Of a DNA stretch of 34,069 nucleotides, positions 1 through 9,081 are shown piece by piece. How positions within the stretch are numbered: the first letter of the stretch is position 1; every line of letters starts with the position of its first letter. The translations under genes were made by a program, and so were the position numbers. Below the pieces are notes generated by a model. It was not told the origin of the DNA. It made no database searches and saw only the letters and a program-made list of their open reading frames with translations. This DNA is from an uncultured Mollicutes bacterium (GTDB taxonomy: Bacteria; Bacillota_I; Bacilli_A; RF39; UBA660), in contig CAMFOH010000009.1 of assembly GCA_945969495.1 (NCBI GenBank), positions 1 to 34,069 on the forward strand, in the 5' to 3' direction.

Positions 1-1
1 C

Positions 2-127
2 TGACCCTACTAATCGAGCACGTAGCATATTATGTACTATTAGTAGTAAAAATCCCTTGCCTCTTCTCCCACATGTGTTTCCACATGGATTACAAGAGCT
101 AGTTGTAGTTGATGAACAACATGCCAT
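2..127 (-). CDS. Small Cys-rich peptide, truncated by the window start
   Basis: Reverse-complement reading MACCSSTTTSCNPCGNTCGRRGKGFLLLIVHNMLRARLVGS..., GGAGG about 10 nt upstream of the ATG; open to the window edge. Confidence 0.4.
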   Translation of the reverse strand, partial: MACCSSTTTSSCNPCGNTCGRRGKGFLLLIVHNMLRARLVGS

Positions 128-155
128 AGTTTACAAACCTCCTTTTTATACTAGA

Positions 156-245
156 CTAAATAAAAGCACCTATTATGATTACTAATAAGATAAATAATAC
201 TAATATGATTCCAGCGCTAGAAGCACAATTATAATTGTTTCCCAT
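156..245 (-). CDS. YjcZ/SscA-like tiny membrane (sporulation) protein, 29 aa
   Basis: MGNNYNCASSAGIILVLFILLVIIIGAFI; AAGGAGG 8 nt upstream of the ATG; single hydrophobic helix like YjcZ-family proteins. Confidence 0.65.
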   Translation of the reverse strand: MGNNYNCASSAGIILVLFILLVIIIGAFI

Positions 246-323
246 AATTCATTCCTCCTTTTTGTCTTTTCAAAGTATTTTATGGTATTTGTTTAAAAAG
301 TGTGAGTATGTTTATCAAAAAAG

Positions 324-352
324 TTGCACTAAAACATATAATTTGTTATGAT
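324..352 (+). promoter_or_regulatory. Sigma-A-like promoter for the PrsA-like gene
   Basis: TTGCAC, 17 bp spacer, TATGAT. Confidence 0.55.
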
Positions 353-385
353 ATATAAGTACATTTAATAGGAGGAATGAAGAAA

Positions 386-1633
386 ATGGCTGAAAAAAAG
401 AATGCAGCAAGTAAAAATAAGACTGTTAAAAAAACTACTAATGTAGTTTCCGAAAAAGCTCCTGCTAAAAAGCAAGAAACTAAAAATACATCAAAAAAAA
501 CTGCTGCTAAAAAAGAATTAAAAAAAGTAGAGACAAAAAAAGAAATAGTTAAAGAAGAAAAGGTAGTAGATACCTACGCTTCTAAAATAAAGAAAGAGAA
601 AAAGAAAACAAAATTAAGAGTTTGGTTTGAGGGTTTATCTTTAGAACAAATAATAATTGGTGGCATTATCATAATAGCTATATTATTAATTGTTTTAATC
701 TTTGTCTCAACAAAAAACACTAAAACTAAAAATGGTGATGATATAGTTGTTAGCGTTGATGGAAAAACAATAACTGCAAATGAATTATATAAAGAATTAA
801 AAGCTCAAAATGGAAGAAATGTGGCAATAAATTTAATTGATGAATATATCTTAAATAAAGAATACAAAACAACTGATGATATGAAAAAGTCAGCTGACCA
901 AACAATTGAAAGTTATAAAAATACTTATGGAGATAATTACGAAGCATTTCTTGAATATAATGGGATTAGTGGTAATAAAGAGTTAAAAGAATTATTAATA
1001 AAAAATAATAAATTAACACTTGTTACAGAAGATTACATTAAAGATAATTTAACTGATAAAGAGATGAAAAAATATTATGAGAATAATATATATGGTGATA
1101 TTTCTGCTAAACACATATTAATCTCATTCGATTATAAAGATGATGCAACAGATGAAGAAAAAGAAGCAGCTGAAAATGATGCCAAAGCAAAAGCAGAAGA
1201 AATAATAGAAAAACTTAAAAACGGAGAAGATTTTAGCACTCTTGCTAAAGAATACTCAACCGATGAAGGTTCTAAAGAAAATGGTGGTGACTTAGGTTAC
1301 TTTAATACTGGTGATATGGTTGAAGAATTTGAAGAAGCTGCTTATAAATTAGATGTAAATGAATACACTACAAAGCCAGTTAAAACAACTTATGGTTATC
1401 ATATAATAATGAAAACTGGTCAAAAAGAAAAACCAAGTTATAGTAAAGCAAAAGAAACAATAATAGAAAAATTAGTTGAACAAAAAAAATCAGAAGATAA
1501 TACTATAAGTGTTAAAGCAATGGTAGCTTTAAGAGAAAAATACAATATGAAAATAAAAGATAAAACAGTTAAAAGTGATTACGATGATTACATCAAAGAA
1601 GCAACTACAACCACTACAACAAATAGTAATTAA
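386..1633 (+). CDS. Membrane-anchored parvulin-type peptidyl-prolyl isomerase (PrsA-like) with Lys-rich cytoplasmic N-terminus
   Basis: Parvulin domain SAKHILISF...GEDFSTLAKEYSTDEGSKENGGDLGYF...TYGYHIIM; GGAGG fits the ATG at 386 better than 377; TM IIIGGIIIIAILLIVLIFV. Confidence 0.85.
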   Translation: MAEKKNAASKNKTVKKTTNVVSEKAPAKKQETKNTSKKTAAKKELKKVETKKEIVKEEKVVDTYASKIKKEKKKTKLRVWFEGLSLEQIIIGGIIIIAILLIVLIFVSTKNTKTKNGDDIVVSVDGKTITANELYKELKAQNGRNVAINLIDEYILNKEYKTTDDMKKSADQTIESYKNTYGDNYEAFLEYNGISGNKELKELLIKNNKLTLVTEDYIKDNLTDKEMKKYYENNIYGDISAKHILISFDYKDDATDEEKEAAENDAKAKAEEIIEKLKNGEDFSTLAKEYSTDEGSKENGGDLGYFNTGDMVEEFEEAAYKLDVNEYTTKPVKTTYGYHIIMKTGQKEKPSYSKAKETIIEKLVEQKKSEDNTISVKAMVALREKYNMKIKDKTVKSDYDDYIKEATTTTTTNSN

Positions 1634-1640
1634 AAGAATA

Positions 1641-1680
1641 AGAATAAAAGAAACTATAATTTTATAGTTTCTTTTATTCT
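1641..1680. terminator. Bidirectional terminator between convergent prsA-like gene and sigE
   Basis: Perfect 18-bp inverted repeat AGAATAAAAGAAACTATA-ATTT-TATAGTTTCTTTTATTCT; overlaps the 3' end of sigE. Confidence 0.75.
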
Positions 1681-2343
1681 TTTAATCACCTTTTTTTCTA
1701 TTCTTGATATATAACTTTGTGATATATTTAATTTTTGTGCTAGTTCTTTTTGAGTTATTTCTTTTTCACCGAATAAACCATATCTAAGTTTCATTATCTC
1801 TTTATCCCTTTCTGGTAATCTATTTATTTCTTTTAATAAAGTGAGTTTTAAGTCATTATCTTCTAATTCTTTGGTTACTAAGTCTTTATCAGTTCCTAGT
1901 ATATCTTCTAAATGAAGTTCATTTCCTTCTGAGTCAAAAGATAAAGATTCTTCTAAAGAAACATCTGCGTTTCTTTTCTTATTTTTTCGTAAATACATAA
2001 GTATCTCATTATCAATACAACGTGATGCATAAGTCGCAAGCTTTATATTTTTATCCATCTTATAAGTGTTAATACCTTTTATAAGACCAATTGTTCCTAT
2101 ACTTACTAAATCTTCTAAATCTATTTTCGTATTTTCATATTTTTTTGATAAATAAACAACTAAACGTAAATTATGCTCTATTAGTTTATTTTTAGCATCT
2201 TCATTTCCATTAGATGCTTCCACAAGATATTTTAATTCGTCTTCTTTTGATAATGGCTCTGGAAGTGCATCAGCTGAGCCAACAAAAAATATTGTACTTA
2301 CCTTTTTAAACAAACTTTTGATAAAACTAATTATTTTTTTCAT
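1654..2343 (-). CDS. sigE: RNA polymerase sporulation sigma factor SigE (pro-sigma-E)
   Basis: NLRLVVYLSKKYENTKIDLEDLVSIGTIGLIKGINTY, ATYASRCIDNEILMYLRKNKK, TQKELAQKLNISQSYISRIEKK; pro-sequence ending FVGSADALPEPLS. Confidence 0.93.
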   Translation of the reverse strand: MKKIISFIKSLFKKVSTIFFVGSADALPEPLSKEDELKYLVEASNGNEDAKNKLIEHNLRLVVYLSKKYENTKIDLEDLVSIGTIGLIKGINTYKMDKNIKLATYASRCIDNEILMYLRKNKKRNADVSLEESLSFDSEGNELHLEDILGTDKDLVTKELEDNDLKLTLLKEINRLPERDKEIMKLRYGLFGEKEITQKELAQKLNISQSYISRIEKKVIKRIKETIKL

Positions 2344-2346
2344 TTT

Positions 2347-3135
2347 TTATTCTCCTTTTATAATTTTTTTATGCAATAGTAAGTCTACACCATCAATTTC
2401 AAATTTATTGTCACTTATTCCTACTAAACATTCATCTTTTATTTTCTTACCATTTATGATAATTTTTTTTATTTTAAAACATTTAAGCATAGTCCTATCT
2501 TTAACCGTAACACATGGAACAAAAATAATCTTTGGATTATACCCTTTCAAAAGGCTTTTATTTATGATTATTATTGGCCTTTTTTTATATGGATCATACA
2601 AATTATTACCAGTATCTAAAAAACCGGTTAAATGCTTTGTTATACCATTTAAAAAAGTTATATTTACCTCATAATAATTTGATAACTCATTTTTTTGAAT
2701 TCGTGCTTGTCTTATATATAAAAAAATCATTATAGGTGATGCTAAAATAACAATGAATAAGTTTATACTAAAACCATTGTTAAAAAATATTAACCCAGTA
2801 TTTCTATATGAAAAGGTATCATTAATTAAATATAAAAATCCTCCTAATATTATGCTTAATAGATAAAGATATACCATATTAATCATGAAAATTTTTAAAT
2901 TTTTAAAACCAAAAGATACTAAAATCATTACAACAGATATAAAAACTTTTAGAATAAAAAGTTCAAAAGAACTCATCTTAATAAATAATGATAAAATGCT
3001 TAATCCACCAATTAACGATGCAATTATCATTCTATAGATTTTAGTATTTCTTCTAAGAATTAAACCAACTGATAAAAGTAATAAAAAATCTAAAAAAAAG
3101 TTTAATAAAATTATTAGATCAACATATATTTTCGT
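2347..3135 (-). CDS. spoIIGA: Sporulation sigma-E factor-processing peptidase SpoIIGA, apparent ACG start
   Basis: Polytopic N-terminus plus FLDTGNNLYDP aspartic protease motif, upstream of sigE. The called ORF (3030) misses 35 in-frame codons, (ACG)KIYVDLIILLNFFLDFLLLLSVGLILRRNTKIYR, matching the SpoIIGA N-terminus. Confidence 0.85.
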   Translation of the reverse strand, partial: TKIYVDLIILLNFFLDFLLLLSVGLILRRNTKIYRMIIASLIGGLSILSLFIKMSSFELFILKVFISVVMILVSFGFKNLKIFMINMVYLYLLSIILGGFLYLINDTFSYRNTGLIFFNNGFSINLFIVILASPIMIFLYIRQARIQKNELSNYYEVNITFLNGITKHLTGFLDTGNNLYDPYKKRPIIIINKSLLKGYNPKIIFVPCVTVKDRTMLKCFKIKKIIINGKKIKDECLVGISDNKFEIDGVDLLLHKKIIKGE

Positions 3136-3158
3136 AACAAATCACCTAATAAAATTAT

Positions 3159-3184
3159 AAAAAAAAGACACATAAATATGTGTC
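3159..3184 (-). terminator. Rho-independent terminator of the transglutaminase-like gene
   Basis: Minus strand GACACATATTTATGTGTC followed by TTTTTTTT. Confidence 0.7.
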
Positions 3185-3198
3185 GAGTTAAGTAAAAC

Positions 3199-4995
3199 CT
3201 ATTTAATTTTATCATCATAATAATATGGAAAACTTAACTTATCTCTTTTTAAATTAGATTCTAGCAAGTGTTCTTTATAGGTATTAGCTTGTTCATCAGT
3301 AAAGTCAAATATTTCTTTATTAACGTTCACACCAGCTTCTATTATAGTATTAATAGAAACTTCCTTACCTAAGTTATCAATAAATATCTTGGCAGATTCA
3401 GTTATAAAATCACTAACAGTTTGAGAATCAACATCATAATTTAAGATATTTGGAAATTGTTCTTTTAATATTATATATTCATCTGGAAATAAAGATATAA
3501 GTATATTTATAATATTATGAAGTAATGTTTTTAAAGCAGAATTTTCTTTTTCAGCATAGTCAAAAATGCCATTAAATGGACTATTTTTTGTGCGTTTAAT
3601 AAAAATATTAACATTATTATTAAATTCATCCATGTCTTTAACATTCATAATTAAATCTTCAAAACTAAGTCTAAACAATCTTTTTTCATAACATGTTTTA
3701 TCAAAGCTCATCAAAGCATGATTATAATAATCATTTTCTAAATCATTATCCCAGGTAGGATCTACAACATAAATTCCATAAATATTATACTTTGGATCAT
3801 TAATATTTATAATAACCCTTGCATGATCCACTAATTCTATTGGTTTTTCTTCCAAAGTAAATCCATCATCATATGAGGTATCAGCTGAAACTCCGTAACT
3901 ATACGATGTTATACCTAATCTTTCTAATAATTCGCGAAGTAAATTGGCATAGCCTAGACAAACCATATAGTCATTATTTAAAAATTTTCTTACATATCTT
4001 GACTCAGTTTTATCATTATTATTTTCTAAATACTTTTTAAACTTTTTAACTATGTTATATGCTGCTATATATTTTTCAAACAAAGAAAAGTTAGAATTCT
4101 TTATATCAGCAATCATTAAATCTAATAATTGATCTTCTTTTTTTAATTCATCTATTTTATAAGGTAATATATCAATCCCTTCTATTTCAAAATTAAAATT
4201 ACTATTATATAGTTTTGATTTTGAAAACTTATTTCTATTTTTAATTTTTATAATAACTTTATTATCTTGGTTATTTTCTCTTAATTTATAAATTATATTA
4301 TACAAGCTGTCATAATCTTCTGTTAGTATATTATCTTGCTCATATTCATTTAATTGACTTATATGTATTGTTTTATTCTTTGGTATATATATTAGATTTT
4401 CTAAATCTGTAATATCATTTTTTATATAAATATCATCACTATCTGAAATAACGTCTTTATAATCTTGGCCTAAAATTTTATTAGTTGATATTTCTATTCT
4501 ATCTTTATTTTTATATGTATAAGCATTTATATGATTATTCTTAAGAAGCCTTTGTAATTCATTCGATATTTCGATTTCGCTATCAAACGAAATTGTGGTA
4601 GCCGTAAGACATAAGTTTTTAACTAATCGCTCACTATAAGCATATTTTGAAATATGTACGCTTTCTGTTTGAAACATTATATTCTCTATTGTTTTCAATA
4701 AAATATCTTTATTTTTAATAAAAAAAGTTTTACTAAAATATATTTCTCCAAAATTATCATAAAAAAAGCAATGCTCATTATCAACATAAGTAATATCTAC
4801 ATTTTGTTCTTTAGAAGTCTCACTTATTTTTCCTATAAGAAAAGTAGGTATGCATCCATCTTCAAGTCCTTTTTCATCAATAACACTAAAATCCATCTTT
4901 TTATTTTGATTTATATAATCAATAATTTTATAAATATCATTTTCATAAGTAATAAATTTATTACATCCTGTTTCCCATATATTAAAGTGCTTCAT
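3199..4995 (-). CDS. Cytosolic transglutaminase-like (papain-fold) protein
   Basis: Cys-His-Asp core: YMVCLGYANLLRELLERLGI ... VDHARVIINI ... YVVDPTWDND; no signal peptide seen. Confidence 0.7.
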   Translation of the reverse strand: MKHFNIWETGCNKFITYENDIYKIIDYINQNKKMDFSVIDEKGLEDGCIPTFLIGKISETSKEQNVDITYVDNEHCFFYDNFGEIYFSKTFFIKNKDILLKTIENIMFQTESVHISKYAYSERLVKNLCLTATTISFDSEIEISNELQRLLKNNHINAYTYKNKDRIEISTNKILGQDYKDVISDSDDIYIKNDITDLENLIYIPKNKTIHISQLNEYEQDNILTEDYDSLYNIIYKLRENNQDNKVIIKIKNRNKFSKSKLYNSNFNFEIEGIDILPYKIDELKKEDQLLDLMIADIKNSNFSLFEKYIAAYNIVKKFKKYLENNNDKTESRYVRKFLNNDYMVCLGYANLLRELLERLGITSYSYGVSADTSYDDGFTLEEKPIELVDHARVIININDPKYNIYGIYVVDPTWDNDLENDYYNHALMSFDKTCYEKRLFRLSFEDLIMNVKDMDEFNNNVNIFIKRTKNSPFNGIFDYAEKENSALKTLLHNIINILISLFPDEYIILKEQFPNILNYDVDSQTVSDFITESAKIFIDNLGKEVSINTIIEAGVNVNKEIFDFTDEQANTYKEHLLESNLKRDKLSFPYYYDDKIK

Positions 4996-5031
4996 ATTTA
5001 CCTCTTATTTTACATAATTATTATATAAAAA

Positions 5032-5056
5032 AAGAATGCTAAAGTCTAGCATTCTT
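5032..5056 (-). terminator. Terminator after ftsZ
   Basis: AAGAATGCTA/TAGCATTCTT stem followed by a T tract on the minus strand. Confidence 0.7.
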
Positions 5057-6143
5057 AAAAGTTTCTTCTATTCTTTAAAAAGTTTGGAATATCATCATCA
5101 TCGTCATCATCAACGTCTTGAATTAAATTACTAACCCTTGGGCTGACCATTTGAGGTTGATTTTTCTTTTCAGGTTGTTCAGGAGCTTTTTGTTCTCCTT
5201 TTTCAAATCCTGTTGCTATTACGGTAACGATTACTTCATCAGATAAATTTTCGTTTATAACCGCACCAAAAATTGTATTTATATCATTATTTGAAGTTGA
5301 CCTTACAACCTCAGCTGCATCCTCTGCTTCAAACAAGGTAAGATTTGCGCCACCTGTTATATTAATAATTGCATCTGTTGCACCAGAAATATTTGTTTCA
5401 AGTAAAGGACTTGAAACCGCTTGCCTTGCTGCTTCAACCGCTCTGTTTTCTCCAGTACCCATACCTATACCAATAAGTGCATTTCCACTTTTTTCCATTA
5501 CTGCTTTAACATCTGCGAAATCTAGGTTTATTAAACCTGTTACAGCGATTAAATCAGATATAGATTGAACACCTCTATGAAGCACGTTATCTACTTCATG
5601 GAACGCTTCCACCATTGGAGTAGACTTATCAATTATTTCTCTTAACCTATCATTTGGAATTACTATTAAAGTATCTACGTTTGCCTTCAGCTCTGAAAGC
5701 CCTTCTATTGCTTGAGCCATTCTTCTTTTGCCTTCAAAACTAAATGGCTTTGTTACGATAGCAACGGTTAAAGCTCCAAGATTTTGAGCTATTTCAGCTA
5801 TAACTGGTGCAGCTCCTGTACCGGTTCCACCACCCATACCACAAGTAATGAAAACCATATCTGCGCCTTTTAACGCCTCTTCTATTTCTTTTTTAGATTC
5901 AAGTGCTGCTTCTCTTCCTACCTCAGGACGTCCTCCTGCTCCAAGGCCTGCCGATATTTTAGATCCTATTTGTATCTTAGTTTCTGCTTTAGAACTATTT
6001 AAAACTTGTAAATCAGTGTTTGCAACAATAAATTCAACACCTCTTACACCACACTCTATCATGCGATTAACGGCGTTTCCACCACCGCCTCCAACACCGA
6101 TAACTTTAATTTTTGCTAATTGATCTACTGGTAAACCAAACAT
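5055..6143 (-). CDS. ftsZ: Cell division protein FtsZ
   Basis: [47 protein letters not shown]-terminal [15 protein letters not shown]. Confidence 0.98.
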   Translation of the reverse strand: MFGLPVDQLAKIKVIGVGGGGGNAVNRMIECGVRGVEFIVANTDLQVLNSSKAETKIQIGSKISAGLGAGGRPEVGREAALESKKEIEEALKGADMVFITCGMGGGTGTGAAPVIAEIAQNLGALTVAIVTKPFSFEGKRRMAQAIEGLSELKANVDTLIVIPNDRLREIIDKSTPMVEAFHEVDNVLHRGVQSISDLIAVTGLINLDFADVKAVMEKSGNALIGIGMGTGENRAVEAARQAVSSPLLETNISGATDAIINITGGANLTLFEAEDAAEVVRSTSNNDINTIFGAVINENLSDEVIVTVIATGFEKGEQKAPEQPEKKNQPQMVSPRVSNLIQDVDDDDDDDIPNFLKNRRNF

Positions 6144-6155
6144 TTCATTTCCTCC

Positions 6156-7406
6156 TTAATTATCAAAAAAGTAGCTAAAAAATCTTCCGAATACCGAATC
6201 ACTTCTACCTATTCTCGTTTTACTATGTACCAAGTTATCGACATCGTCACTACTAAACATTGAATATTGTTTTCCCCTTAATTTTATCTTTTTAACAAAG
6301 TGCTCAATTGCACCAGAAGCAGTGATAAACCTTGCTTTCCTAATACCAAGGGTATTTAAAGAATACATAATAGCTTTCTTTCCAAACATATCCTCTAAAA
6401 CAAAGTTAACACCTGGCATATCTGTTATGCCACCTAACACCATTATATAACGAATTTGCTTATTTGTTAATACTTTTAATTCATTTTTCGCAACATTTAA
6501 TATTTGAGATAACCTTTTATTTATCACTTCTGATAGTTCATACTGATTTATACTAACAAGTTTTCCATTAATATCTCTTGTTTCATAAGTCTCACTTTTG
6601 CTAGCATACCTTGGATTTGCAATACCAAAATTTTCCTTTATTTTCCGAGCGATTTTTTTTGTAGTGTAATAAATATAAGATATATCTTCATCAATAACCC
6701 TACTTCCAATTTTTAAAATACTACTATTAGTTATTATACCTTTATTAAATACCGATACAACTGTTGTATCTTTTCCTATGTTTATTAATGCACTTGCTGC
6801 ATCATTCATTTCATCAAAGCTAACTTGCTCATAATCACATACAGAAGATAGGGCCAAATCTACTACTTCTATTCCCGCCGCTTCAACAACCTTAACGTAA
6901 GATATCACATATGTTTTAGGAACTAAAGCAAGCATAGCTCTAATACCTAATCTATCACAAATCTTATTAGTTGGATCTTTTAAAGTTTCTATCTCAGAAC
7001 CATTTTCATAAATAGTAAAATCAATTGGAGTTATACTAACTAGTTCCATGTTTGGAACCACGTCATTTAAAGAAGCATTTTGAACCCTTATAACATCTTT
7101 TTGAGTAACCATCTTCTCATCATTCACGATGGGAACATTACCATGAACCAAATTATATTCCGCCTCCAAAGGTGGTATTATAAGGATTGCTTTTTTTATG
7201 TTAACATTAATTCTTGAATTAATATCATCAATTGCAAGTTTAAGTCTTTCTAAAAGAGCATTTTCATCGACAATAACACCATTTTTAATACCTTTTGAAC
7301 GTACTGATGAAACTGCCAATACTCTTTGTTTACCTTGAAAATATTCACTAACTAAAATACGAATTGTATCAGATCCAACATCGATACTCGTATAAATTTT
7401 TTTCAT
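6156..7406 (-). CDS. ftsA: Cell division protein FtsA
   Basis: MKKIYTSIDVGSDTIRILVSEY..., actin-like motifs; adjacent to ftsZ; AGGAGT fits the ATG at 7406. Confidence 0.92.
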   Translation of the reverse strand: MKKIYTSIDVGSDTIRILVSEYFQGKQRVLAVSSVRSKGIKNGVIVDENALLERLKLAIDDINSRINVNIKKAILIIPPLEAEYNLVHGNVPIVNDEKMVTQKDVIRVQNASLNDVVPNMELVSITPIDFTIYENGSEIETLKDPTNKICDRLGIRAMLALVPKTYVISYVKVVEAAGIEVVDLALSSVCDYEQVSFDEMNDAASALINIGKDTTVVSVFNKGIITNSSILKIGSRVIDEDISYIYYTTKKIARKIKENFGIANPRYASKSETYETRDINGKLVSINQYELSEVINKRLSQILNVAKNELKVLTNKQIRYIMVLGGITDMPGVNFVLEDMFGKKAIMYSLNTLGIRKARFITASGAIEHFVKKIKLRGKQYSMFSSDDVDNLVHSKTRIGRSDSVFGRFFSYFFDN

Positions 7407-7499
7407 TAGCATTACTCCTATCATATAACTTTACCATATAAAGATATTATACTATATAAATTAAATTTTTAAAATATATAATTTTTAAAAAAGAAAAAA

Positions 7500-7515
7500 G
7501 AGGTTATTTAACCTC
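7500..7515 (-). terminator. Terminator overlapping the 3' end of divIB/ftsQ
   Basis: GAGGTTAAATAACCTC followed by TTTTTTCTTTTTT on the minus strand. Confidence 0.6.
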
Positions 7516-8172
7516 AAAATAATCTCCATAATCCAAGTATAAAGTTCCATTTTGTTTGCCAACGTTTTCTAAAATAGTATTATATTTATTTAATTTATCA
7601 AATTTATTAACCGTTAAATAAACACTATTTCCATCATTCATGTACACATAGTACCTATCATCATCAATTTCATTTGGATCATATTTTATTTCTGACATTT
7701 GACATAAAATATCATCATCTATTTTATTCATACCCTTTATAAAAGAAGGCTTTTTATCTTTTGGCACCTCGTTAATTAAATAAGGCACGCAAACTATTTT
7801 TTCATCTTTTATTTCACCAGTAGTTGTTACTTTATTTTTCGTTTTAGAATCAATATATAATACTTTTTTCTCAGAAATATTTATCTTAATTCGCAAAATG
7901 CCTTTAGAAACTTTAACGTCCTGTACATATTCATTCTTAAGAATTTTTTTCTTAACGTTAAAAGATAGCGTTGTAAAAAAAGGAGGATAATCGTCTAAGT
8001 TCGCTATTTCTATTATTTCTTGATCAGTTAAAATATTGTTCCCTTTTATTACTATGCTCATTATTCTTATATCAGATGTTTTCAAAAACGCAAAAGAAAT
8101 TACTGAAAGAATCAGTAATAGTAAAAATAATCTTCCTACTTTCAATCTTCTTTTTTTCTTTTGCTTCTTCAT
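7504..8172 (-). CDS. divIB: Cell division protein DivIB/FtsQ
   Basis: Lys-rich cytoplasmic N-terminus, one TM, POTRA-like IRIMSIVIKGNNILTDQEIIEIA; position between murB and ftsA. Confidence 0.82.
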   Translation of the reverse strand: MKKQKKKRRLKVGRLFLLLLILSVISFAFLKTSDIRIMSIVIKGNNILTDQEIIEIANLDDYPPFFTTLSFNVKKKILKNEYVQDVKVSKGILRIKINISEKKVLYIDSKTKNKVTTTGEIKDEKIVCVPYLINEVPKDKKPSFIKGMNKIDDDILCQMSEIKYDPNEIDDDRYYVYMNDGNSVYLTVNKFDKLNKYNTILENVGKQNGTLYLDYGDYFEVK

Positions 8173-8175
8173 ATA

Positions 8176-9081
8176 TTACTCCCAGTTAACAAATTCTTGT
8201 TCTATTTTTAAATCAACTTTTGTTTCTTCATTTACTTTATCATGAACATAATTAATTAAATTTTTAACATCACTTGCTGTTGCACCACCCTCATTAATAA
8301 TGAAATTAGCATGTTTCTCACTTACTTTAGCACCACCAATTTTGTATCCTTTAAGGCCACATTCTTCTATTAATCTTCCTGCAAAATCACCATCTGGATT
8401 CCTGAAGACTGAGCCTGCTGATGGATATTCTAAAGGCTGAGAAAGCAACCTTTTTTGACGCCTCGTTTCCATAAGTTCTTTAATTAATTTTTTATCACCA
8501 TGTCTTAATACAATTTTCGCTTCTAAGCATATATATCCAGGATTTTGTTTTAAAAAAGAATTTCTATACTTATAGTTTAAATCTTTGTTATAAAGTGTTT
8601 TTATTTTAAGTTCCGGTGTTATAACTTTAACTTCAGATACTACATAACCCATATCAGATTTATAAGCACCTGCATTCATAAATACCGCTCCACCTATTGT
8701 TCCAGGTATACCACTTGCAAATTCTAATCCTGCTAATCCCTCTTTTTGAGCCTTATACGATAGTTTAATCAAACTTACCCCACAACCAGCAATTATTACA
8801 GTATCTTTTATTTTTACTTTGTTAAATAAATCAAGTTTAATTATTACCCCATTAAATACATCATCACTAAAAATTAAATTAGAGCCATATCCTAAAACTT
8901 TATACTTTACCTTTTCTTCTTTTAGCTTTTTTAATAATAAAATAAGTTTATTAGTATCTTTTGGATAAACTAAAACCTTAGATAACCCACCAACTTTATA
9001 AGTCGTGTAATTTTTTAAACTAACGTTTTCTTTAAAGTTACCTATTTTATTTTTTTTAATGAATTCAATTATCTTTTTCAT
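8176..9081 (-). CDS. murB: UDP-N-acetylmuramate dehydrogenase MurB
   Basis: NYTTYKVGG, GYGSNLIFSD, GLEFASGIPGTIGGAVFMNAGAY, YPSAGSVFRNP. Confidence 0.96.
   Translation of the reverse strand: MKKIIEFIKKNKIGNFKENVSLKNYTTYKVGGLSKVLVYPKDTNKLILLLKKLKEEKVKYKVLGYGSNLIFSDDVFNGVIIKLDLFNKVKIKDTVIIAGCGVSLIKLSYKAQKEGLAGLEFASGIPGTIGGAVFMNAGAYKSDMGYVVSEVKVITPELKIKTLYNKDLNYKYRNSFLKQNPGYICLEAKIVLRHGDKKLIKELMETRRQKRLLSQPLEYPSAGSVFRNPDGDFAGRLIEECGLKGYKIGGAKVSEKHANFIINEGGATASDVKNLINYVHDKVNEETKVDLKIEQEFVNWE

Noticed and set aside
2318-2674. 118-aa hydrophobic plus-strand ORF
   Set aside because: Antisense to spoIIGA; composition effect of AT-rich codons.
5848-6123. 91-aa plus-strand ORF opposite ftsZ
   Set aside because: Shadow ORF of conserved FtsZ codons; the same reasoning rejects 750-947, 4771-5028, 8036-8245, 12233-12445, 14013-14342, 16159-16416, 18197-18493, 21503-21718, 22747-23055, 24620-24898, 25319-25576, 32308-32562 and 33342-33578.
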